Below the pieces are notes generated by a model. It was not told the DNA's origin. It worked only from the letters and a program-made list of their open reading frames with translations, and made no database searches. A DNA stretch of 64,000 nucleotides from Serinus canaria. Taxonomy: Eukaryota > Chordata > Aves > Passeriformes > Fringillidae. How positions within the stretch are numbered: the first letter of the stretch is position 1; each line of letters opens with the position of its first letter. The stretch is taken from assembly GCF_022539315.1 (NCBI RefSeq), contig NC_066321.1, positions 7,382,824 to 7,446,823 of the forward strand, written 5' to 3'. The translations under genes and the position numbers were made by a program. This document shows, in pieces, positions 26,101-37,754 of this stretch.

Positions 26101-27600
26101 CATGGATTCTGAGAGCTTTCTTGTTAAGCTGTATTATTTTCTTTTGCCACTAAGCTCAAGTGAGAGCTCTTATTTCACATCATTAGCTTATGAAATCTCT
26201 TTGGTAAGCCTTTGGTCCTGCCATTTATCCAGCCTGATTTACAATGGTGGTCAATGGTTTTAGCTCCCTGTGACTCAAACGGCACTTGCAGATGCTCAGC
26301 AGTTTTAAATATCAAGCCAGTAATTTTTTTCAGCAATTTATTTTACCCTTTGATTTTTCTAGTCTTTTGTGAAATAGTATTTTGGCTGAAGTTCTCCACT
26401 GTTGGCTTGGATCTCCCTTTCTTCCCATGGGAAGGAATCTCCTTTGTAGCTAGAAGTTATGAGTTATTTCATACAAAATGTATATTTTAGTGCTAGAAGT
26501 AAATCAACTCAATCATAATAGTAAGAAATCTACCAGCAAGCTCTCTGTTTGTTATTTTATGAGATTTGCACTTTTCTTCTTAAACTTTCATTGCTTTTTT
26601 AAAACCAGTTGTTTTGGTTACTTTTTCCTTTTGGACTGATTTTGCTACCACACAAAACTGCGATTAGAACATGTCTGAAAACCATACAATGTCATAATCA
26701 ATGCTGTCTGAATTCAGTATGTGACATGGATAGATTTAATATCAGATTTAATATTACATATAACATCATTATGTCTAAATAATGTAGATTTTGATACACC
26801 TAGAAGGGCAGATGAGTAGTTAACTATAGTTACCTTTGTCCCTGTATCCCTCAACATTTATAAAATTATGGCCCTTGAGTTGTAGCTTTTTATAGATAAC
26901 AGAAGTCACTGGAGTGCTGATCACCTTTTGCCAGGTCAGGAGCTGCTTTGAAGTGCCGAGTTGTGCACAGTTAACATCTCTGTCAGATTTTGTTTCTTGA
27001 TAGAAACCATTATCAGCTCACCCACAGCCACTTTTCTGTTCTTTGGGTTTTGTCTTGATTTAGGTTTGGGTTTTTTTTAAATTTTGTATGGAGATTCTTG
27101 AATTCTCTGTTTGTAAACAAAATTATTCAACCTCAAAAGTGTATTATTGAGCTCTGGCAAGATGCTTGGAGGTGAAGTTTCAAAGCAAGGTTTATTAAAG
27201 GGTTTTGTGGGATTGTTCAAGTAATGATCTCCCTGAAGTAATATTCAATTTGCTCTGTGTCTACTTTGCTAATTATGGCCTGAGATACTGGTAATTAGAT
27301 CTGTATCTGTTTAGTTTGTCAGAGGAAAAGAAAACCAGGAGAAGCTGACAGGAGAAAAAGAAAGACTACATGATGGCCCTAGATATGAGGTTTTTCAAAG
27401 TGTGTTATAAACAATGGTCCCTGTCTTGCTGGTTTGTAATCTAGACACAGGAGTAACAGGAAGAAATCTTAAGAAAAAACACTAAATGTGATGTAAAAAA
27501 AGCCTCAGTGGTCAGCAACTCTGAGCTATTGATAAACACCCAGTTTTCATTGCATATGCATTCATGCCAATAGCAGATAATTTGAAGCATGTATGTAGCA
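23140..27600. other. A+T-rich noncoding stretch
   Basis: No gene is supported. A strong-looking acceptor (TTGCTTCTGCAG at 25981) leads into only 19 open codons without a good donor. A 92-codon frame at 26212-26490 is rich in F, L and W as expected of T-rich sequence. A short direct repeat of AGATTTAATAT lies at about 26732-26755. The rest is unremarkable. Confidence 0.55.
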
Positions 27601-27880
27601 GAAGGAGAAGGCTGCAGTGTGTACTGAAAGGCATCAGTGCAGAGATAAAGGTGAAAGGAAAAGCTGGAGATGAGAGAAGCAGAGAGGGAAAGTGAGGAGA
27701 AGTCAGGAAAGAAAGATTGACTCAGATATGGGTGTGAAGAGATTGAAGTGAGAATAAGATGGTTAAAGTACAAGAAAGGTGGGCATGGAAAATAACACTA
27801 GAGGAAATGAAAGAAAGAAAAATTGCAAAGAAAGTTGAAAGAAAATAATGGGAAAGAAGAAAGATAGGAGAAAATAGGGC
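27601..27880. repeat. Purine-rich (GA/GAAA) low-complexity tract
   Basis: About 280 bases have strong strand asymmetry: the plus strand is dominated by A and G (GAAAG, GAGA and AAAGAAAG words). The minus-strand 110-codon frame at 27441-27773 (rich in S, F and L) is a product of this bias. Such tracts can form triplex or other non-B DNA. I see no evidence that it is part of a larger element. Confidence 0.7.
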
Positions 27881-27962
27881 ACATTTATGTCGCTCTCAAA
27901 AAGCTGTGCTGGCACACTACAAAGACAAGAAAAACAAAAAGATTTCCTTTTTCCTTCTGCAG

Positions 27963-28060
27963 GGAACAGATTTGTGAGATTGAGACAGGAAATTATGGCT
28001 CTAAACAGTGCTTTTGGGCACAGTGAAAATAATTATTTGTCACTAAAAATTTCAATGTGA
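27963..28060 (+). other. Candidate 3'-terminal exon after a very strong acceptor (unconfirmed)
   Basis: TTCCTTTTTCCTTCTGCAG, ending at 27962, is the best splice acceptor I noticed in the window. The following sequence is open for 31 codons, starting after two bases: NRFVRLRQEIMALNSAFGHS, then ENNYLSLKISM, then TGA at 28058-28060. A second frame is open for 20 codons. There is no clear polyadenylation signal immediately downstream and no family resemblance. The acceptor sits next to a purine/pyrimidine-biased tract, which raises the chance of a false site. Confidence 0.18.
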
Positions 28061-28860
28061 GCAAGAATGGCACCGGGGAAGAGGCTGTGGGAGAGTGTGG
28101 TCCTGGCAATGCAGTGGTTGCTCTAAGCAGAAAGGCTACATGCCAAATTATTAAATTTATGAGCAGATCTGATACCAAACCCTTACTTAAGTGTTGCATT
28201 GGGATTGCATAATCAAACCTGTCAATGCTTTTACTTTTCTGCTCAGAACTTAGCTTTGCTTAGGTATAAGCTCCCAAACCCTTCCCAGCACTTTTGCTAA
28301 TCCTTATTGTGCTTTGTGGCAGCACAGGTTTTGTCAGGAGGCTTTTGGAAGCAGGTCCCAGCCCCAGAGCCAGTGTACAGAAGATGCTGCAGGACCCCAT
28401 CTCTGTGGGAGAGGAACTGCTGCTGGACTGTAAGTGGGATTTTGGGCTTCCAGGAGCTGCCTTTTGGGACACATCAGGAAGCTGCACTGTTTATTTGTCA
28501 AGTGGGCATAGACCTGCACCTGTCTTTAGTGGCTGCTTTGATATCTGAGATCTTGTAAGCCACTGTGTTTTCAGCTGTAGGTTTAAATCTAAATGATTTT
28601 TCTGAGGTGCAGATAGCATCATGAGCTCAAATGGGAGGCTACCTCCTGAAAGTTGCCAAGGATTTTCTAATCTTTGTCAGAATTTTATTTGTCTTGAATT
28701 CATTTTGAAACTCACTTATTCCTGGTAGAATTTAGTTTTTCTTATTAGCACATATTAGAATTGGAAAAACTGTTTCTTTTAACCATATTAATATAAACAT
28801 ATAAAGACTCTGCCTAGAAAGGCATGTAGGAAATGCCATATGAAGAGTTAACACATTTAA
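28061..28860. other. Noncoding stretch with G+C-richer patch
   Basis: A G+C-richer interval at 28290-28520 has frames open on both strands (up to 84 codons). On the plus strand a donor-like CT|GTAAGTGG lies at 28430-28431 behind VGEELLLD, which superficially recalls an immunoglobulin-domain strand, but no tryptophan/cysteine spacing supports that reading. No gene is called. Confidence 0.45.
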
Positions 28861-29560
28861 AAATCTCTTTGGTTGTCAGAATAATTAATGCTTCCAATAA
28901 ACATGCTAATTAGTTGACATGGAGAATAATCTTCCAGTGTACATGTTGGACTTTTTCATATTATCCTGAATGCAAACACCACCTTATCATATCCTTACCT
29001 TTGAACACTGCCTCTACATCATTTCCTGGGTTTAGACACTTGTTATTGACTATACAAAGAGCAGCAAAAAGACTTAATAAAATCTGACAGCAGGCAGCTT
29101 TTCCTGCCTGGAAAGATTAAGTGCTTAGCACTTTGCATTTCAATTACCTAAAACTAATGGAAAAAATATTTTACATTTTAGCCCCTTATTTGGCAAATTG
29201 CTTGTAGGAAAAAATATTTCTGATCTACAATTACGTTATTCTTTTAAAACTGGTTGAAAAGTGGATTAATCTATTGGCTGCAATATATAACACTGCTTTT
29301 TTAAAATTAAGCAGATATTATGCAAATTTTAATCAATACTATTGTGTGTCTTCTCTTTGCTAATTTGGCCAATGCCAGAATTTTGTCTCTTTCCTAATCT
29401 AAAAGTATATTTTAGAACAGCTTGTATAAATTGTTTCCTATAAGTCACGACTATTCTAATCTTCATAAATTAGCTAAAATACTTTCTTATGCTTACTAAG
29501 GCCCATAAATGAATGTAATCAGTAGAGATTTTTCTATTTGAATGGTCATTATATGGAATA
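28860..29560. promoter_or_regulatory. Possible conserved noncoding element (A+T-rich)
   Basis: This is repeat-free A+T-rich sequence without open frames, dense in TAAT/ATTA words: ATAATTAATGC at about 28880, GCTAATTAGTTGAC at about 28906, an octamer ATGCAAAT at 29320-29327, and CTAATTTGGCCAATG near 29360, which contains a CCAAT-type word. The combination of octamer, CCAAT and homeodomain words recalls a developmental enhancer. This is inference from motifs, which also occur by chance in A+T-rich DNA. Confidence 0.22.
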
Positions 29561-30845
29561 AAACACCAACTTGAATTCCAGTTCTTCATTTGTTCTGTTG
29601 GAACTCAGGAGTTTTTCATGCAGGCTATTTAAAGGAGCATATACAAACAACTTGAATCACACTGTTTACTGAATACTCTCTCCATAAATTATAATTATAT
29701 CCTTCTTTTGCAGTATTGCATATTTCAGTTTTAACAAGTGCAACAAATCTCTTGGCTTATGGATAAAGGACTTGCCAATTTCAATATTTGAAGTGCTCTC
29801 TCGCAGAGCAATCTTGTATTTCCCTGCAGGTACATCTTGGTTTAAATATTGTTAGTAAGAGTAAAAAGATCATTTTCAATCATAAAGGGAATGATGCAGA
29901 ACATGGCTGGAAATGATATATGAAGTATAGCATAATTTTAAGGGTAAAGGCCTTGATGCTTCTGAGTTACTCAGTCAAATATTCCCCCTGTAGCTGTTGA
30001 TGACATCTCTTGAGTGATATTGCCCTTTTAGCCTGGGCAGTTGCCAGCATTACCCTCATTTATCCTCTTCCTTTGGGACTAGAAATGATAATAGGGGTGA
30101 AGTGTTCCTTTGGAACAGCCATATTTATTAACAGATTGCACAAAATCCTGCTCCCTCTGAGTGCAGTGGCGGTGAGCTGCTCCTACGGATGCTTCAGCAG
30201 GAAGTCCTTCACTAGAAGGGACAAAATTCAGTCTGCTCCACACTTGCTCCTGCCACTTTCTTTGGTTTTGGCATGTCTTTCCTGCAGAGCTCTGGTTATG
30301 TCACCAGTGCTGAGCAAAGGCTGCTTGTGGGAATACCAAACAGTAACCTAAAAACCAGCTCAACAAAGGTAGGGTTTAAACTCATTTTTCTCACTGCAGT
30401 ACAAGAAACAAGAATCTGAGGGAATCTGATAATTTTTGGAGCATTTCTGCATTAGTCTGAAACTCTCCTTCATGTGGAAATGGTTGAGACAAACATCCAG
30501 TACAAGGTTTCTGTTATTCTTTGTGGTTACGGAGCTTCCTGAGGATGTGGGAAAAGGCTCAGGTAGCACAGGAACACAAACCACTTTCTTCTGCTCCTTG
30601 GCTTACAAATGCAAGGCACATCCAGCTGCCAGCAATTCATGCATTAAAACAAGAGAAGAGTTTTCCTTTATAAATTCCTGATCAGCTCTGTTTTAATTTT
30701 TCTGAGAAAAATGCAGATGTAATTTTGTTGCAGATTTATTTTGTTTTCAAGCTAGTGATATGTGGTATAAATAATGGCTGATATCTCCACATTGCTTCAT
30801 GAAGTAGAAAAGTGACTCCATAAGGTTTTATAAACTGTCTCCCAG
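29560..30845. other. Noncoding stretch
   Basis: A 113-codon plus frame at 30010-30351 begins in hydrophobic sequence (MSDIALLAWAVASITLIYPL), but it has no splice or promoter context and no family resemblance. Nothing else is recognised. Confidence 0.45.
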
Positions 30846-30993
30846 GGATGTGCGCAGCAGTCTGTCAGATGACAAGGTGCAGTGGCTCAGGAACGGCTCC
30901 GTGTCTGGGAAATGGGTGATGGATCATCCACTCACCAACTCCCTGAACTATCAGGGGATACATTTGACTGATTTTCAGTTAGGGAGCATGTAA
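30846..30993 (+). other. Candidate coding exon with retained CpGs (unconfirmed)
   Basis: The acceptor-like AAACTGTCTCCCAG ends at 30845. From 30847 the frame reads DVRSSLSDDKVQWLRNGSVS, then GKWVMDHPLTNSLNYQ, and runs to TAA at 30991-30993. The first 60 bases carry three CpGs in otherwise CpG-poor DNA, and the peptide looks globular, with an N-glycosylation-type NGS. The frame extends upstream of the acceptor only to a stop at 30805. I cannot name the family. A decayed transposable element could also give a CpG-rich open block, so this is a lead and not a gene call. Confidence 0.28.
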
Positions 30994-30999
30994 TCTCCA

Positions 31000-33900
31000 T
31001 GACTGTCCTGAAAAAGAAATTAACAAAGTTCCAAGTACAAGGTCCATCCCACATTTCCTCATGCTGAATACAGGCTTGTTGAATATACTAAGTGGACTTT
31101 TAAAGTAACAAGAAGTCAGTTAATATGCTGTAGCACTGGATGAATATTATGATGAAAAAATCAAATAGACATTTTGTAAATGGGAAAATTCTCATTTCTG
31201 ATTTTTTTTTCTGTTTAAAGTGGAGATATATACTTAAAGCTATTTATTTGTTGATGGTGATGCAAGCATTTTACATGAGCTGAACCTTTCTCTACCTCTT
31301 TTACTTTACTGCAGTCTCACACAAAATACAGGTTTTCAACCCTAAGATTTTAATCAGACAGGCAAAGATATTTAATTAGTATTCAGTAGATAAGTCACTC
31401 TTCAATGGAAAGGGCTGATTGAAAATTTGTTTGGCAGTGTTTGCTATACATTTCCCACTAACACAAATGCATTTATTTCAGATTCTGTGTAATAATCAAC
31501 AGTTAGCAATCTGCAGCATGGAAAAGATAATAGAGTAGTTTGAGATTGCTGTTTCTGACAAGATTCTATTCTCTTACCATTTTAAAATACCTGTACTGAG
31601 GTAAGGGATGGTAAAAGGAGAAAAAGGGGAGTTCCTCAGGCAGAAGAGCTGTGGGCAGAAGTCAACTCATAATCTCCAGTATTTCATAAAATGTGCTTAT
31701 TACTGAGCAAAAAAATGGGCAAAGAGTATTGTGGAAGTGAATTATGGCTGCTGTCTCCCTCTTGTCGTGGCAACACAGAAGCATCACCTGTGAGACCACA
31801 GCCTCGAAGCAAATAGATAGTTTCAATTATCTAATTTTTGCAATGAATGAGACCTGTTTATTGGAAATCTATATGTGGCTGGCAATGGCAAATGGTAACT
31901 GTGCATATATCCAGTGCAGGGCTGGTTAATTTACAGCCTCCTCTGAACTATAAAGCAGCAATGTTATTTCTAGAAATGAACACAGGCAGTATAAGTAGTC
32001 ATGGCAGAATAAGCAAACTTTGTCTTTCTTCTTAATGGCTTTAAGTTGTTTGCATTTATATTTATTTACAAGTGAGCCAAGGCTGGAGATCCTCATCAGG
32101 GGGTCAGGACCTTGCATGCCACAGTGAATTACTGAAGATAATTACTGCTTTCCTGAAAGATTGGATAAAGTTTATAACAAGATGCCACGTGTGAAAAACA
32201 AGGAAATAAAGGTCACACTTGCAGCAGTAACAGATTAATAGATCACACAGACAAGCTGACAGCAGCTCGTGACAGCTTTACCAGGAATTGTTCTCAATGG
32301 TACAGTGATATTTTACCATTAAACAGCTCATTGTAAGCTTTGCATGTGGTTTTGCTCTATAGTCCCTAAGTTATGTACACAAAAAGGATGGCCAAAACCT
32401 TATTCTTGGTCTCTATTTGACAGAGAGGCTTTTATGAGGTGAAATATCTTGCTCAAGTCAGTGAGGAAGTGCTGCCCCTTGGTGAGGGAGCCCGTGTGAC
32501 ACGAGGTGTCTTATCACCTGCAAAGCACATTTTGACCATAACCTTAATCCTGCTGCTATGGGAAATCTCTAGGATAAGCAAAGCCACTGATAACTTGAAG
32601 GTTAGGATAAGGGCACTTTCTGAAAAGACACTGGAGAATGAGGAGCATCCAGAAAGGCTCATTCCTTTGTGTCCTGCATTCCTGCCCTGGGTATCAATAG
32701 CTCCATGTCCAGTTAAATTGTTGCACTGTTGCACAGACAGGAACGTGTCTAACAAAGACACACAGATAGGTGTGAGAACTATCTGATAAATGCAATTACT
32801 AGGCTACAGGGGCTTATACAAACTACAAGCTACTGCTTCTGCTATCTGACAGGAATGGGGACCATGCTGGGCATCAACCACAGGAGGGGTGAAGTCTGCC
32901 AACATTTTGCAATTCTTTTTGCTTTCCAGTGGTGTAACTCCCTCCTCATGTGAATTCAGCTTTAACTGTTTGATTCTTACTGATGTGTTGAAATTCTTGC
33001 AGGAATAGAGAGTTTATAATCTGTGTCTCATTGGCAAGAGAATTCAAGTGTTACATTTTCTTTCTGTGAAGATATTGAATAGGAGACCATAAACCAAGCA
33101 GGTGTGGTGTAAGCACTGTTTCCCTTCATTACTCCTAGGAAGGCATCTTTCAGATTAGGAATCAATTAAAAGAATTAGCCTATTCCTTGGAATTGAGCTC
33201 AGGGAGACATGCAGTGTCTCCTGGCCAGCAGCACAGACAGGTGAAAGATTAGCCTTAATGTACTATGGTCTGACAAATGCTCAGGGTCTGGCTTTCTGCC
33301 TGCAGAAACAAACCATTAACTAGCAAGAAGGAGCAAGTTTTGGAACTATGGCTGGATCTTGTGTATCCCTGTAAACCTAGGGACATAAAAAATCTTAGGC
33401 AAAAGGCATTTTCTTATTTTCAGAGTAGTTCTTCTCTTTTATGGGAGATCTTGCCAATATAAATGTGGAAATCTTCCAGCATGAGATTGGAATATTTCAC
33501 CAGCATGGCTGACAGTGCATCCCTGAATGCATTTTGTGGATTTATTTACCCTTTGGTCTATAAATGAACATCAAATAGGAGGGGTACTCTTGTAGCAGGC
33601 TCAACCACCACCTCTTGAGTAGCTGTCATTAAAGCCTGTCAAGGAGCCTATTTGAGCTCTGGTAAAAAATGCAAAAGCAGTCAAAATCTTTGAGAAAACA
33701 ATGAAAGGCAGATGATTAAAACTCTGGGCAAGGTAGTAAAACTAGTGTAGGAGCTACAAGAATGAGGAAAAGCTTTGCAGAGCCTGCACATTTACCTGCA
33801 TATTTGGGAGTGGCACATTGACACAGTGAGCACAAACCAGCTACACGTGACTTGTCACCAATATTTCTGCCCCTTTACAGAATATTTTCTATCCCTTTAC

Positions 33901-34000
33901 AGCACAGCTCAAAGATTACTTCTGACCTTGGTGGGGCTTTTTATTCCTGCCATCAGCACAACTTAGATACGGTAAATGCACGGCTAAAGTAAGCAATCCC
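31000..34000. other. Noncoding stretch
   Basis: No gene is supported. A good acceptor at 31314 (TTTACTTTACTGCAG) is followed by only about a dozen open codons. A 115-codon plus frame at 32439-32786 and a 102-codon minus frame at 32453-32761 cover the same bases, so neither is persuasive. The rest is A+T-rich. Confidence 0.5.
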
Positions 34001-34102
34001 AGGCAATGTGCTCTGGGTTGATCCTGCTTGAGCATGGAGGTTGGACCAGATCCACTGTGGTTCCTTCCAACCTGACCATTCTGTGGTTCTGTCATTCTCT
34101 GA
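34001..34102 (+). mobile_element. CR1 LINE, 3' end fragment
   Basis: The sequence carries the diagnostic CR1 tail in sense orientation: CTCTGGGTTGATCCTGC, then GGTTGGACCAGATCCA, then TTCCTTCCAACCT. It ends with three tandem octamers (ATTCTGTG, GTTCTGTC and ATTCTCTG, 34078-34101). CR1 is a non-LTR retrotransposon that ends in ATTCTGTG repeats and not in poly(A), and most copies in birds are severely 5'-truncated. Only about 100 bases are recognisable, with no coding capacity. The octamers have diverged from one another, so it is an old, dead copy. Confidence 0.9.
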
Positions 34103-36100
34103 AATGAAAACCAGAGACAGAGATTACATGTGGGCACTTCTGCTACACTAGCGGCACAAGGCAATTACAAAAATTAGGATTGCATAGTTTGTTGGACAGT
34201 TAAAAATGGGACCCTAGAAACTGCATTTGATCTCCAGTTTCAGTTATGGCACTCTGTGTGTTTGACTTCAGAACTATTGATCTAAAACTGATCTCTATTT
34301 TCAATGGCAGAAAATGACTATTAGAGAGCCATGAAGGAAGTCATGACTACTGTTGGCCAATATGCTACTCTAGAAAGAGGACCTGCTTGAATCTATGCTA
34401 AGACAAGAAGTTTCTTATTGATATCTTCTGCCAATTTAGATACAAAGATAATCAGTCTTTTACTAAAATGGCAGCCTAACATCTAGATCAATAACTGGGT
34501 CTCTCTCTGGCAGATAGAACAGAATCAAACTTTTGCTGATATTTTGTTTACAGATATAGAAAATGCCAATCAAAATGATCACATCTGCATGGCTTTTAAT
34601 GAATACTGATCAAAGAAGATCTAGTGATTATTAACCAGGGAAATGGGCTTGAAGAGAAAGAGAAATGTAAATGTTGTGTTCAAGGCAACAGAAGGCTCAG
34701 AAGTGTACCAGTAAGCAGCAAGTGAATATCCCTCCTTTACTGGGAGCACTGGTGCCCAGGCCATTCCTGCTGCATTTCCCTGGCTCCTGCTGCCTGCCCA
34801 GAGTGAGGGTGTGATGGCACATGGGTCCTGTCTGCATGAACACACACCACCCCTTGTATAGCACTTAGCACTCCTGTGGACATGGAGATCATAGAACACT
34901 GTGTTGTCCTCTTGTGCCTGCAGTGTAGAAGAGAAGAGCTGCTGGGAATTATTTTTGAATGGAAAATATGGGGAAATCTTTCTGTTCAACAACAGCATGT
35001 CCATGAAAATGACCTCAAAAGGACATAATAATGAATGTATTTTCACTAAGGATAAGATTTAATGGAATAGTTGAGCTGGAAACTGCAATATTTGAATCTG
35101 GTATTTCTAATTTTGCCTTCTTTTTTGCCTTATAGATTTATTACACAAGATTTATTACAATTTTATGTAATTATAGCTTTGACCTGTAAAATCTGCATGG
35201 ATGATTTTAACGTCAAGGATGGCACAGCCTTGAGATGCAAACTCTAAAGGAGACTGTGAATATTATCCTCAGTTATAAATCTTCACGGGATTGATACTTG
35301 ATGGAAGAGCACAGTCTGCCACAGCACAGGGTGAGATTTGTCACTCTTACTCAAATTTAGTGAGTACATTGCATTCCAAGTCTGCTCACTGAAATTACAG
35401 AGAGATGATGAAACATGGTCCTTTCCAAAAGCATTCCAGAAAGATGCATAAATAAGTACTAGAACCCACTGGAAAATAGATGGGTGTAGGTAATGCTTAA
35501 AGGTTTGTTTTGTGTCTTGCCAAAAAAATGGATACTTTAAGATAATATGAGGGAAGATTTTCCCATGCTATTATGCATTTAATTTCATTTTTATGGCACA
35601 GTTTTTCATACTGTACATGGTAACTGAATGCAGCACCTGGATTAAAAACATTTATGTCTTGTTTCCTATGGAGGGAAATCAATCCTCTCCATTCCTTGAT
35701 GCATTTCCTAGGGAAGAAAATCAATTTAATGTATTTTCTTTTATGCAAGTTGGTTAGTGACTGTAGGAGGGGGGAAATGATAAGCTTTACATGAATGTAG
35801 TGAAAGAAAGTTCTTTTGGCCGGCAATTAAAATAATTAAATTTAGAATGAACACAATTATGCTTTCAAGAAGGATCCAGGAATGCAGTTTCTATGAGGTT
35901 TGAAATGGACTTTGTAGTGAGCGGGGACAGTCATGTGTCAGCCACCAGAATGAATTCAAGGAGACTGCAAGGAAATGAGTTCTAGTGAAATCCAAATTTG
36001 ATAGGTGCCCAAATGCCAGTTCAGCCTCCTGAGAATGTTCCTCTTCTTCTCACTAAAGGATGAGAATAAAACCAGCCTCACAGGAAAACATGCAGAAAAC
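34103..36100. other. A+T-rich noncoding stretch
   Basis: A 141-codon minus frame at 34621-35046 runs through a G+C-richer patch (34700-34900) and matches nothing I know. The frame at 35497-35826 (109 codons, minus) is A+T-rich with a basic composition. No splice, promoter or repeat context supports either. Confidence 0.5.
35134..35159. repeat. 12-bp direct repeat, 14-bp period
   Basis: AGATTTATTACA occurs exactly at 35134-35145 and 35148-35159. It is probably a slippage duplication. Confidence 0.8.
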
Positions 36101-36107
36101 CTTTATT

Positions 36108-36128
36108 AAAAAAAAAAAAAAAAAAAAA
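36108..36128 (+). repeat. Poly(A) tract, 21 A
   Basis: An uninterrupted run of 21 A. The reverse complement of the bases just before it reads AATAAAGG, which is on the wrong side for a processed transcript on either strand. Immediate flanks show no target-site duplication, so a retrocopy cannot be supported. Confidence 0.85.
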
Positions 36129-36299
36129 GATTCTCTTGTCCCTGCTTTGTGATTGTCTTGTTTTCTTTTTCCCCAAAGAACTGATGATTGAAAACAGGGA
36201 GATAACTCATTGTGGCTCGGTTCAGGGAAGAAGAGGGGATCATGCAGCAATGAAAAAATGTATTACAAAATAAAATAGCCTGATCAAAGTTATCTTGAT

Positions 36300-37660
36300 C
36301 TCTGATGGAAACAGAAACTCTGCACCATGTTGAAGGAATTGAAATATGGAAATTCAAGCTCCCCAATTTCAGCCTCAGCCTCCCTCTGTCACCCTGTGCT
36401 GGCGAGTGCCCAGCTCTGGGCGTGCACATGGAGCCAAGGAGAGGCTGTGAGAGCCCTCCCTGGGGCACACGGGGCAGGGCGAAGGCTCAGGAGTGATACT
36501 TTAATGGATGGGGAACTGCAAAGAGAAATCTGTGCCCCTAGTGGTCCAATAAACCCATGGCAGGGGCCAGAGACAAACTGGATCTCCATGAACAACTATT
36601 TCTTTTGTTAGAAACTGTTCTGAAACACAAACTTTCTGTGGAGAAATGGCATTTCTTCAGGAGAAGCTTCCCTGGGCAAATTTTAGTATTCTGAAACAAC
36701 TGAACAACAAAAATGTTGTAAAAAAGACCAAAGATGGGCTTTATTAGAATATTCCTCCAAGGAAAAAGCAGGCACACTCTCTTTGTCAGTGGTGTTGTCA
36801 ATGATTTTTCAGGCATTCTCAGCCACATTGCTGCTTTTGCCACTGGTAATTATTCAGTCTTATACAGCAAACTCTTATTTGTGTAATGAGGTAACATTCT
36901 TTAAAGTAGTTCTCATAAAATTGCACTAAACTTTCCTAGGATTTAATATCTTTTTATTTCTTTGTTGCAAATCTGCTGAGTTTAGGAGTAAACATTTTAA
37001 ACATTTTTCTCGGCAAAATCCACAAATCAAGATGCATTCTGCCTGACAGCCCCTCATTTGTAAAGATGTTGTCAGTCAGATCTTGTCTTCAGCAACATGT
37101 TTCTTAAAAAGCTGTCATTTTGGGGAGATCTCAGTCAAGAGGAGAAGAGGCATTAGAAATCAGAGCTTGGGATCTGTTTGTAATATATGGATGGGGATAA
37201 AATGACTGCCAAGAATGCTCTGCACCCACGACTGGGGCATGTTAGCACCTCCTGCTAAGATAGGGCAGGGTCAGAGCTTTTCCTTTGCTTTCTGGAGCTG
37301 CTTTCCTTCCTGCTGCCTCTCACAAGGGCTGGGCTGATGGATCCAGCCTTGGGTGGGCAGGAGGGTGCCCAGAGAGGTCTCTCTTCAGGACAGGTCATGT
37401 TCCCCAGTGTGTCTCCTGGAGAAAGCCTCTCCCAGGACCATGTCCTGTAAGTGCTACTGGCTGCTCCTCAGGGTGGAGCTTCCATGCCCTCCTGTGCTGT
37501 GCTTCCCCAGGTGCTGGCAGCTGTGCTGGCTCTGAGTGCCCACTGGCTGCGCTGATGACACACTGCCCTCATCAGATGAAACCTAAAGCACCGGCGTGAC
37601 CCAGGGCAGAAAGGCTCAGCAGCCTCCAGCTCGGAGTTCACAGGAGAAAATAGCACTTAC
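36300..37660. other. G+C-variable noncoding stretch
   Basis: Two G+C-richer patches (about 36370-36500 and 37260-37640) produce overlapping frames of 60-104 codons on both strands. The larger patch has scattered CpGs (37548, 37590 and 37630) but is not an island. A donor-like CCT|GTAAGTGC at about 37447 has no convincing acceptor upstream. No gene is called. Confidence 0.45.
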
Positions 37661-37737
37661 AGTTCTTTTTCTATACCTGCAGGCAGTATTTAGCCAGGAA
37701 ACCTCAGCCTTCTGGGTCCATCCATCCTCTCAGCTGG

Positions 37738-37754
37738 AAAAAAAAAAAAAAAAG
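37738..37754. repeat. Poly(A) run, 17 A
   Basis: Seventeen uninterrupted A residues following a G+C-richer patch. No target-site duplication or recognisable retrocopied gene lies upstream. Confidence 0.85.

Noticed and set aside
26212..26490. Hydrophobic 92-codon frame as a membrane protein
   Set aside because: Runs of F and L are expected from T-rich sequence; there is no splice, start or conservation evidence.
28294..28548. VGEELLLDCKW peptide as an immunoglobulin-domain exon
   Set aside because: The resemblance is limited to a few residues around one cysteine; the partner cysteine and the Y-x-C context are missing.
29003..29053. Minus-strand 51-base microexon between a TATAG acceptor and an AAAG|GTAAGG donor
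   Set aside because: The donor is good, but the interval is so short that an open frame carries almost no information.
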